64,000 nt of DNA from Rhodeus uyekii (lineage: Eukaryota; Chordata; Actinopteri; Cypriniformes; Acheilognathidae). The translations under genes and the position numbers were made by a program. Location: NCBI GenBank assembly GCA_037043235.1, contig JAWRVZ010000588.1, positions 1 to 64,000 of the forward strand. The letters run 5' to 3'. Shown piece by piece: positions 12,651 through 23,800 of the stretch (its first letter is position 1; every line of letters begins with the position of its first letter). The notes under the pieces were generated by a model. It ran no database searches. It was not told the DNA's origin and saw only the letters and a list, made by a program, of their open reading frames with translations.

Positions 12651-12729
12651 GCATGGGTGAAAGCTGGGGGCCCCCAGGCCCCCAGCTTTAAGTTTCAGTA
12701 TTTTCAGTTTTGCCAACTTTCACCCATGC
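12651..12729. repeat. 79-bp hairpin with GC-rich inner palindrome
   Basis: Outer arms GCATGGGTGAAAG (12651-12663) and CTTTCACCCATGC (12717-12729) are exact inverses. Within them, GCTGGGGGCCCCCAGGCCCCC and following bases form a second, GC-only stem. TAAT flanks both sides. It may be a tiny MITE or a solitary hairpin. Confidence 0.55.
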
Positions 12730-15469
12730 TAATGTAACTTAACTTAGCTTTCATTTTATTATTCAACAGCATACTTTCTTTGTTAACGTTGTTTGATTAA
12801 CATTATTAACTTAGCAGCAGATATTTATAGGTTTCTGTCACTTTAAGACCCTAAGTACAGATCCAATATAATGATTAGAGGAGATGTTGATATATAAAAA
12901 TGTATTAGATGTATCGAGATGTAAACGATTTCATTCTTGATTTATAGATTTAGTGTTAACAAAGACTCAGCTTACTGTGTATATGTGTATGTGTATATAT
13001 ATATATATATATGTATGTGTTTTGTCACGCTTTGTGATTAGAACTATGTTTGATTGCATTGATCAAATGAAGCAAAGAGCAAACATCAATTAAATCACCA
13101 TCTCACGCATTTAGGTTTAGAGGTATGATTATTCAAAGTGTTGTACATGATTTATTCCTATGTAAGTGCATTAATAGTGGGAGAGGTAGGTCATTCAATT
13201 ATTAAAATTATAATTAAAAATGGTCTTTATTTTGGCTTAAAATAACGTGATAGTATTGTATAGTGAGTCCAGTATTGAGATATGTATCAAATCGTGACAT
13301 GAGTGTCACACTTCTAATAATGATATACGTACATCCAATTTCTTTCTCAATGGTTTTCATTCACTTACGACTTAACTGATTGTGAATACTTTCTGAGATG
13401 TATTTCTAATTGAAGATGAAATTAAGCACTTAATCCACGAAACACATGCGTGCAGAACCGAGTGGATCTGTAACAACTAAAATAGATTACTTAATACTTT
13501 TATTTTTTTTATGTGGTAGAATCATCTGTATTTTGGCTAAGATCATTACAGACACAGTAGTAACATGAATCTCAACGATGAACAATAATCTAATAATCTA
13601 TATCTGTTCAGCAGACGGCTTCAATACTCAGGTTGTGTTTATATGTTGCGTCTGCTTGAGGCTTAAAGTTCCAGACATGGTTCTGATCCCAGCCTCTGTG
13701 TGTGAGGATATTATATAAACGCGCATCAGTACATGCTTTAAGTTGAGTTGAAACAGGAGCTCAAGGAAACATGAATGTTCGGTTTATCCTTCCCTGTTAC
13801 CATTTAAACAGAAAGCAGTATGTAGAAAGCACGGCTCTGTCCATACAGAGACTCTGCAGACAAGAACAGATGATGTAGAGCTTAATCTGTTGTAATAGTG
13901 CATGCATTTGTTCAGAAGTGCTTTAAATTTGTTGCCAGGATTGCAGGTAGAGCTCTGGATTTCCTCTTATATTTTGTCTTGATATATCTTGATTCAGATT
14001 TACTTGTACATCTGTAAAGGTATCATATATTTTTTCATGTAGGTTTTAACTCTTAAAATCTTAACACTCCCTGTTATGATGTATGAGAATGTTATAATTG
14101 GCATATTTTAAATGACAATTCAAATGATCATTTGCAAGAAGTGGAGGTGTGAAGTAAGTGTTCAGTTGAATCTCACATGGCTTTTCGCTTCACTTGATCA
14201 CAAGTGCTTTCCAGCTGAAGAAAGTCTAGTCCATTAGTATTTGTCTTATGATAGCTCTGCAGCACATGACTGCTGATTTTTAGGATTGTTTTGTAAAAAT
14301 GATCAGACATTTTTTGGATGTCTTATAACCAACAAAGAGTGTATTGAGCCAACACAGCGAGGCTGGATTGTCTTCATACAGGCTGTGCTCCTGGCCTATC
14401 CTATCTCCCGAAGGGTTCAGAGGTCAATCCACTCTCGTGTTTATAAACACTGTGTTGTTTAGGGGAAGGATCATAATTATATTATGTTTTGACCATCTTC
14501 GCACTTCAATACAAGTTCTCGCGCTTTAACAGGCTGGTGTGCAGGCTGTCGTAAGTACTACTCACAGAAAACCTTTTATTAAATTCCGTTCATTTGTATT
14601 AAATGCACAGATCACTTTTAGTCTGAAGATATTCTTCCCTTGGATTTATTAGCATTTTTATTTCTGGAAGTTAAGTGCAAGCTGAATATTTGAGCACATC
14701 TGTTTCTGTAAATTGTTGTTGCAATTATGAAAAAGGAAACGTTTTTTCATTGTAACTTTTAATCCGGTGATCTTTATACTTTCAACCTTGCATTTACTTT
14801 TAACTGTTTGGCTGGCTTATGATTCCTTCCAATAGGGAAGTTAAGTTTGATAAATGATTATCTGATGGTTATACTCTCTTCTGCATGTAAATGTCTTTCA
14901 GTGGTAGGTATACAGATAGTTTCCTTTTAACAATTCACAGTAGATGTCATATTTCCTTTACCTAATCATGAATAAAGTTAGAAATGAAAGAAATTAGACA
15001 GCTGGAAATGCTGAAGCATATTGTTGTTTTTGCATAATGTTTTTTTAACATGCCAGCTGTCATTTCAGATTTCTAGAAAATGGAAAATTGGCTTAATCTG
15101 GTTATAGCAATCAGGTTACTGTGTTTTTTGTGACACTTGTATAATCAGACTATGACCGAATTCTTAACATATTATTATATGGTATTACTGTGCATGTTAA
15201 CATAGTTTCTGCTCGGATATATTGTGTTCTGTTGTAAGATTTGCCAGCAAGCAAAGCATTTTAGTAGATTCTCCAACAGTACAATAGCAATGCATTTGGA
15301 ATAAACCTTTTGCAAATGCTTAAACCCAGATTCATTTCACAAACATGTTTCTTTTTTGTGACTCTTGTATGCAGATTTAACACAACTCTTTCTCATAATG
15401 AGATCTCTTGACTTTAATAACAGATTGATCACATTTTCCCCTCCAAGGCTTAAAGTAGTTGCTGTAGGG

Positions 15470-15845
15470 CAGGAGTGTCCAATATGTTGATTGCAATCTA
15501 CTGGTCGATCACAAAGATGGTGTGGGTAGATCACATGGAATTAAAGTAGACATCAGCCCATCATCTGTGCTCACTATGACATGTCACTTGATTGACGTAT
15601 AGGGCAGCCAGTCTGACACATGGGTCACTGCACATGCACAAAATGGCACCAAGTGCTGAAAATTATTATTATTTTTTTTACTTAAAGTATAAAAATGAGT
15701 GTGGGAGCTGGACAAAGTAAGCAAGAATGAAGAATTCTCAATATATTTATAAATAAATGTTTTGTATTTTTATAGTAGGTAGATCATTTTGACTTTGAGT
15801 CATTTTATGAGTAGCTCACAAGCCTAAAAAGTATGGGCACTCCTG
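15470..15845. mobile_element. hAT-like miniature element, 376 bp
   Basis: Termini are CAGGAGTGTCCAA and the reverse complement CAGGAGTGCCCAT. Flanking octamers CTGTAGGG (15462-15469) and CTGTTGGG (15846-15853) match at 7 of 8, as expected for an aged hAT target duplication. No coding capacity. Confidence 0.75.
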
Positions 15846-16771
15846 CTGTTGGGGGACCATTAAGGCTCTTCAGTTCTTTTCGAGATGGGAATCTATCAGC
15901 CTCTGGATATTCCCCCTCGCTCCTTTTCACTTTTAATAAGGCTCTCACGATGAAAAGCCTTTTAGATTTCTTGAACTAATCAGATTTGTAAGGTTACACT
16001 ACCGGGTTGTCATGGTACCGTGGTTTCAGTAGTCTGTACCGGTTCCTGTCAAATTTCACAGTTCTCCGTTTTATTGCACTTACACTCAAAGACTTAATGC
16101 ACAGATCTATTCTGCCTTTTTTTCTTTTTTTGGTCCAGTTATTATGAAACTTTGCAGTATGTGGTTATTAGCATGTAATGTATCAGCAAATAATGGTTTT
16201 ATACAGAAAGCGCGGTTTAGTTTAGCATTTGAATGCAGCGTCTTTCAGCAGTTGACCTGATATTCGTTACTACTGGTACTGCAGTGATACTGTTGATTTT
16301 AAAATTGAAGTATCCACTTGATACCAAAAACCAAAGTATTGAATTAAAAAAAAAAAATCTCCTAAATCAGGCAAGGCATTAATGGAGGTTATGCGCAACA
16401 CATTTCCATATTCTGTAAAGCAGGTTACATGGTTTCCGGTTCAGGTCAATTTTAAATGCCATGTTAAATATGGAGCTGTTTAACTCACAATGCCTAAAAG
16501 GAGCTACCAAAGATAAGCAAAACCGGTGCCTATAACATGCATTTCTTTCTTCTTCTTCTGGTTGCCCTATTATGTTAGCAGATTACCTTAAAAGTCCATA
16601 GACGACATTGATCATCAGTTTGTATCATACTGCTGTTAACAATTTCTGACATTTGGATGCAATAATACCAATTTTACTGTTTGTTATTGTGGCGTTTGCT
16701 ATAAAGCCTTTTGTAGAACAACTTGGGTATATTTCTGGTGTACTGAGTTGTTGGATTCTATTTTTTCACAG

Positions 16772-17887
16772 AGGTGTCTAAGCGAGGAGATAATGAGAGT
16801 TCACACACATACCAGATTCTGCTTTCTCTGCGTGCTGACCCTGCTGTACCATCAGTGCAGTCACTGCCATGAAGGAGGGTCCCACCATCACCACGGGCAC
16901 AACCACAGTGACCTGCAGATTTCAGAGTTGTCCTGCGATAGTTTATCAGACCGGTTAGTACACGGCAGCCATGGTGAACCTGCGGAGAATGAGCAACGTT
17001 ACTACATTCACCAGTTGTTCTGTCGGTACGGCCAGAAAGATCGTCTGGATTTTAAAGGCTTCCGGAGTTTGTTGTTGAGTTTAGGGCTGGGCGAGGTGCG
17101 GGTGGTTGGGCTGGAGCACGAGGATCTTGGCCACGATCATGTGGCACACTTGGATATTCTCGAGGTTCAGGAAGGACGACACTCTCATTCGGCCAGCCAT
17201 CCGCACCCTCACCAGAAGCCCCACATCTCCCACAAGAACCATGAACAATCCCACCACGATAATGAAGAACACGGCCTAGCCGAGGAGCCACCGTGCAGCA
17301 AAACACTTGGCACCAGAGCTGAGAGCACTACTCACAGTGGATCTGAGAAACATGACCATGAGAAAGACAGTGATCATGAACACATCCACAGGCACGTCAC
17401 GGACAGTCCTCAAACTCAAGATCATGACGACGACCACACACATTCACACACTCACAGTCAAAAACAAGACCATGATCATGACCGAAACAGTAGTGAAAAT
17501 AATGATCTCAGTGACCAAAGCCACCATCATCATGACCACCATCATCACAAGCACACCCACCCTCATCTTCATGGTCCAGACAGTGTGGAGCACACCTCAG
17601 AAACCCCTCAGCTCACACCCAGAACCCAGCCTTCAGCACCAACTGAGCCACCCACTACACAACCCAGAAGAAACAGGAGACCGCCTAAAGTCAGAGGCCA
17701 TCAACGCCTCAACAAGACTAGCATTACTGTTACTCAGGCCGCTGAGCTGGAGACCATCAGAGATGATCATGAGCACGATGACCAGGATCTCAGCCCTGTT
17801 CAGCCGCAAAGAGGGAGGAGAGAGGTGCCAGGAGAAGATCTGTCTGTGAAATCACATGCACACAGTGTTTTTCACCAACACGAGGAG
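16772..17887 (+). CDS. slc39a10: slc39a10 first coding exon: signal peptide and His-rich ectodomain
   Basis: The acceptor is the AG at 16770-16771 and the donor is GAG|GTCTGT after 17887, phase 0. The ATG is at 16793, so 21 bases of 5' UTR precede it. The product starts with a short basic stretch and a hydrophobic core (FCFLCVLTLLY), then a long His/Asp/Glu/Ser-rich extracellular region with HHHH, HDHEHD and DHHHHKH runs, a Pro/Thr-rich patch and basic clusters (RRNRR, RGRRE). The ectodomain of this family is thought to sense or concentrate zinc. Open reading continues past the donor to 18178, but that tail has no ZIP character and is intron. Antisense and frame-shifted ORFs here are by-products of the His codon bias. 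Confidence 0.93.
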
Positions 17888-20800
17888 GTCTGTCTGTGTT
17901 TGTCTGTCTTACGATGGTTGTTGATAAATGGTAGTGCTCTTCAGATGTGCCTCAACACTCATTTGAAATGGTTTCTCCTACTTGGTCTAATCAGGGATTG
18001 GTTATTAGTGTTCTTTTTTTTAATAAAAATAAATAAAGCACTCATACGGTTGCAGAAGATAGTTACTGTCAGACTTCAAGCAAGGCATGCACATTATAAT
18101 TTTTGTTTGTTTGTGAGGAGTATGACTGATTTGATGAATCAACAGTGGTGGACAGTTGTAAAGTATTTTTATGTTTAATGTTAAAATAATGCACATGTTT
18201 TTTTCTTTATCACCGTTTTCAATATTTCATTCTTAAATATTATATGGTATATTGTCATTTTCACACTATAAATATCAGTAGCTTGAATTAGTTTAGAATA
18301 TTGAAGTTTAATGTTTTGATGGTGTAGGATTTCATTAAAAAAATACTTTTTTGCAGTTATTTGAAGATCAGTACATATTTAATGTCTTCATCCATATTCC
18401 TTACCATTGGATGACGTATATGAAATTGAAGTGTTTCGAGTAGTACTTTTAATGTAATTAATTAGTAAAGTAGTAGTAGTAAATAAAGTAAACCAGTTTG
18501 TGCTTTTACTCAAGAAATGTTGAAAAGGAGTTACTTGTATTTGTCTGTACATTTACTCAAGTACTTGATTTGTATACTTTGTCCACCACTGGGAATAAAA
18601 AGTGATTTGGTTTTAGCATAACTAGGATTTGATTCTAAACTGGCCTAAATACATAGTGGTTTCTTAATTCGGATTAATTAAGACGCCTATTAACTAGTGG
18701 ATTTCAAGAAAGTTATCTTGGACACCTTTGGTATTAATATTATATATTTTTGAGATGTGATTTATATTCCTTGTATATGTTGAGAAATGAGTCGTGTATG
18801 AATGTAAAGTAAATCCCTCTCTTTCTCTCTCTCCCCCCATCAGTGTCTAAATTTAACAGAGCTGCTACACCAGTATGGACTGAGCACAGATTCTGTCATA
18901 TCTCCGGTGCAGTTCACCTATTTGTGTCCAGCACTTCTCTACCAGATAGACAGACGCTTCTGCATCCTTCATTATCACCACGTTGAGTCTGAAGCACAAG
19001 AGGCAGAATCTTCAGGTATAAGTGATCCTGTACTGGTTTGAGTTTGGATATTCTCTCTATACCGGTTTAGTTCGCTAGCTAATAAAGAGAGTGAACAGAA
19101 TTTGTATCTTGCATCATGATTTCATCGTGTCATAATGGACGACAACCTATGTCATGTCTACGTCACTTCATGACAGAAAGACTAGCATATTTGTTTTTTA
19201 CAAATTCGGCCCTCCATGACGTTGGCTAATTGGAGTCTTTGCCAATTGGAGCACAGAAGCTCTTCTGCTTTCAAACATGGGAAAACAAAAAAGAGATGAT
19301 TGTATTGGTGCTGCTAGGTGAAATTATGCAAATGAGGACAGGTTTGTGGAGCTAGGGCAACAACTGCCTAGATGATGTTTTCTCGATGGACTACCACAAC
19401 GCAGTGAAAAATGCTGGCGAGTGATCCCAGTCTTACCCATTGCTGCTGGTTATGTTTCTGCAGTTTGGGTCTGGATGTGGGGCTTCGTGTCTATCACCAT
19501 TATCAGTCTACTGTCCCTACTGGGTGTTATTCTGGTTCCCATCCTCAACCAGTCCTGCTTCAAGTTTCTCTTGACCTTCCTGGTGGCACTGGCAGTGGGA
19601 ACCCTCAGTGGTGACGCCTTACTGCATCTACTCCCTCACGTAAGTTCGTTTTTTGGGGGCAAAGAAAGATTTAACCGCTGCAAAGGGTCCAAACAGTCAA
19701 ACTGTTTACCTATATTTTGCAGTCTCATGAGGGCCATAATCACAGTCATGAAGGACACACTGGAGAAGAACCTGAAGAGGATTATCTGACAAAGTTTGAC
19801 GGAGTTTGGAAAGGACTGACTGCACTAGCAGGAATCTACCTCCTCTTCATCATTGAACATTGCATTGGCATGTTCAAACACTACAGCGACCAAAAGGTGA
19901 GAGACACCGCAATACCTTAAAGTTTTAACACAGAAAATAAATGTTAGAAATCTTGCAAAAAGGACAAGAATGCCAGTCGCACATAGTTGTTTAAGAATGA
20001 TAAAGCTGAGGCAGACGAAAATAAAATCCATAATTGCTGCAGATAGTAGGGCACCGCAAAACGATCTTCTCAGAACCTAGTGCTTATAAATACTTGTCTG
20101 TTCATGCTTTCCACAGGGAAGCATCTGCCAGAGAAAGAAAAAAGGAGAACAGGCAGAGATCGGAAGGAAATTGTCAGACCACAAACTCAACAGGCGTTCA
20201 GATGCTGAGTGGCTCCATCTGAAGCCTCTAACAGAGGGTGGGTGGTTCATTTCTTCATCAAATCCCAATACAGTTTGTTTGGCTTTTAAGTAAAGTTGTG
20301 TATGTTGATGTTCTGAAGATCCTTCAGAGACTATTCCTATATTCTGATCTTTTTGTAAGGATATTATAAGAATGAACTCAAGCTGTGTAACACCTCAAGC
20401 TTGGTGCAGTGTTCTTCAGAAGTAACTGATCATCTAAGTCAAGACCAGCTCTGAAGTCCAGGCCTTTGAGCTGAGTAGGTTGAGTCAGCGTCTTGAGTCT
20501 GAGCAATTCAGACAGCGTAAATCTGCTTTCCTTTGGATTGATTAAACCTGTTTTTGATTTAGTGTTATCATCCTCTGGTCCAGAGAGACAGAGCGGATCA
20601 TATGCATGAGTCGACACAGACCACAAAAATAACTCCTTCCCTCCTTTTTCATGCAGGAGAAAGTTCTACGTGTGAAGCGGGACACAATGACACTCAGATG
20701 ACGGAGTTGCAGACGCTTGATTCACCCAGCAAGATGCCGCTAGCCATATCTGTGCCAGATCACCCTTATAAGAGCGCTGTAAAAACTGAAGAGGACAGTG

Positions 20801-23800
20801 GGCCAAAGGCCAAGTCAAAAAAGCATGGACATGGACATGGCCATGGTCACTCCCACCATGGGCACTGTCACTCTGACCAGGAAATGAAAGATGCAGGGAT
20901 TGCCAGCATAGCATGGATGGTCATTATGGGAGATGGCATGCATAACTTTAGTGATGGACTCGCTATAGGTCCGTTTGTGTATATTGAAACTAGTAGCAGA
21001 TTAACTTATTTTTAATTAAAAGAGTTTCTGTATCTGAGGAACTGTGTTTGTCTCCTACAGGTGCTGCTTTCAGTGCTAATATTACAGGTGGCATTAGTAC
21101 TTCAGTAGCTGTGTTCTGTCACGAACTGCCCCATGAACTAGGTAAGTGGCTGAACCAGTTGCTGTATGTCAAGAGACAAAATATAATTTTTTATTTACAT
21201 TTGATCTCTAGGTGTGCAGCACAAATATTTTAACATCTGGATCATGAGACTGTAGGATGTCCCTTTTTTTCATTTTAGATGTCAAAAGGGAGGAGCTGTA
21301 GAGCTGGTACGAGCTATGCAGTAGAATTCGTTTCGTTTCGTCACAAAAGTGCAGACTTGTAGGAAGACCTCGAGTGTTTAGTTATCGTTCTACTTATTAC
21401 CTTGGTGTAAACTTGCCTGAAAAACATGTTTAGCAATGAGAAAAACAATGAGAGAGGTCAGGCTTAGCTTAAGGGTGATGCAGCAATCCTGGTACAAACC
21501 TTGGTCCTTTTATCCATCAAGAACACTGAATTAAAACAATACTTCAGCACATATGGGTTTTAAAAGACTGCATAGCTTTTATGAAGTTTGAGGTAGCTGT
21601 TTAGAGGGCCACTCTTTTTAAAATTTCACCTTTTTTGTTTAAATTGAACACGAAGTGCACTATATATCAGCCACCATATCAGTGTCAGCCGATAAATGCT
21701 ACTTTTTTATGTATCGATCCGATATATTAAAGCCGATAAATAATGTATTATGTCATTCATTCAGTTGAGACACTTGAGGGTTTAAATCGTTTGTTTCTTG
21801 AATGGTTTTTTTTGTGTAGTTTATATTTATATGTGTGTTAATTTTGATTAATATCATGTAGGATGCATTTCGTTGACATAACCCACAGAGCTTCTTTGTA
21901 CCGTTGAATATCTTCAGCTTCAGTGTGCACGCTCAAACAGCAATGCTACACATTAATAACTATAATTGGAGCTGCAAGATAACGTATTAACTGTATGCAC
22001 TAGTGTAGTAAAATGTTGTGAATGGTTTCAGTGCTTTGTTTTGGGAAGAGTGTATTCACAACAGGAGTGGCTACATACCGACTACATAACTTAGTTCATC
22101 TGTGCATTTTCTGCAAATATAAGTTGTAAGATTATATTTATTTTGTAAATATATCTGAATTATCTTTTATAGGTTGAGTTAATTAACCTTCTAGCAAAGT
22201 GCTTCAGCTTACCGTGTTTATTCTGTTCAGATTCAGCGTGTGCAGATGAATTAAAGATGTTTACTACTACTGTAATATTACAAATATTTATTTTAACATT
22301 GATGCGTTATTAGTTATTAATAACTAGCACCTGTATTGTTCTCACATTATGGTTTGATTTAAAATCATTTCATTATTGTCTGTGGAATTTTATCCATGGT
22401 TCATGCATTTTGTTTCTTTATATGTAGCCTGAGTAATGTAGTCCTATGACTTGTTTGGGTTATTTTATTATCATTTATATATATATATATTTGTTAGGCA
22501 ATAGATTTTTTGGTCTCATTTGTTAATGTTCATGTTAGTTCATTAATAATGTTCATGTTAGTTAAAACTGTATTGTAAAGTGTTACTATTTGTTTTATTA
22601 TAAAGAAATTTGGTCATAGAAGTGTGAAATTAATTTTAAATGTTAAAGAATCTTACACTGGTTTAAACTAGGCTGCTGTATTGTATTTGTTTGATTTATG
22701 TTGAAGTGTTTGGGACGTGGCTTTTTAAGGGTAAGCCTTTTGTTTTTGTAATCAGGCTCTTGAAGTAAAAAAAAAAAGGCCAATATATCAGTTATCGGCT
22801 GTCAAATATAAAGCGGTATCGGCCAAAATGTTCATATCGGTGCATCCCTAAAGAAAAGTATACCACAAAAATAACGAACAAAGCATGACTTTGATGTAAC
22901 AACAATTTTTACCGTTTGCCATCCAGTGAAAGTGATGGGACTCTTGGAGCAGTTTTTTGTCTGAGAATCTAGACTCCCCATATTATGGCTGAAGAAGCAC
23001 AGCTATAATAAAGGGTTTCTTACCCCCCTGCTGTGCTGTTAACTGCCTTTGATGACCAGACCAAAAGTACAGAGTGTGGTTTAGAGAGGGCCGATGAATG
23101 TGAAGGCTTCTCACATACAGTATATTTTCTGTAATTAAGAAGGAATTTATAGAACTTCTAAAACACAAGGAAAGTCCTACATGTTTTTTCTTTTCATTGA
23201 GAGGTTTAACATGGGTTAACTAGACCCACACTGTTGTAGCCTATAGTTGTTTATTGTACATTAATAGCACTTTTGTGTTTGCCTTCAGGTGACTTTGCTG
23301 TTTTATTGAAGGCCGGGATGTCAGTGAAGCAAGCCATTGTGTACAACGTCCTCTCTGCGCTGATGGCTTACGCTGGCATGGTGATCGGCACGGCCGTGGG
23401 CCAGTACACGCACAACGTCACCAGCTGGATCTTTGCTGTTACCGCTGGCATGTTTCTCTATGTGGCATTAGTGGATATGGTAAGAGAAGCACAAAGCAGA
23501 TTATGTTAGCTTGCCAGTTATAGTCGTGATTGTTGATCACTTGAAATTATTCATTTCAATTTGAAAATTACATTAAAATACTTTTTAACAGCAACTATAT
23601 GCAATCTTGTTCAACCTGGCAACCTTTTCTAAATTAATATTTAGCGGTCAATTTTGCACTGGGCTAATCATCAGTTATTCAATGTGACAATATTAGAGCA
23701 GTCCCATTATAATCACTGAAGCTGTCACCCAATTTATGTTCACTGTTTGATCAAAGCAAACTTACTAAATAGTGTTTGCCAAAAAATGCTGGATGAAAAC

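Larger units (their letters stand above)
5669..16771 (+). other. slc39a10 first intron (inferred)
   Basis: About 11.1 kb without convincing coding sequence. It holds two hAT-like miniatures (8452-8959, 15470-15845), a small hairpin element (12651-12729) and (TA)n runs near 7050 and 12990. Isolated MRE-core matches lie at 6522-6528 and 8369-8375. Two short segments with good splice signals (7514-7556 and 10827-10885) could be alternative non-coding exons. The segment 15980-16330 has repeat-like wording (GGTACCGTGG, CCAAAGTATTGAA) that I could not classify. Confidence 0.45.

Noticed and set aside
17052..17306. Antisense ORFs opposite the His-rich exon
   Set aside because: Shadows of the His/Asp codon bias of the real slc39a10 exon.
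17307..17849. 180-codon plus-strand ORF rich in Met, Thr and Ile
   Set aside because: It is a +1 frame shadow of the same exon. The slc39a10 frame there is clearly ZIP10-like and spliced in phase.
17888..18178. Read-through extension of the first slc39a10 coding exon
   Set aside because: It follows a donor site and lacks ZIP character, whereas the exon at 18844 continues the family sequence in frame.
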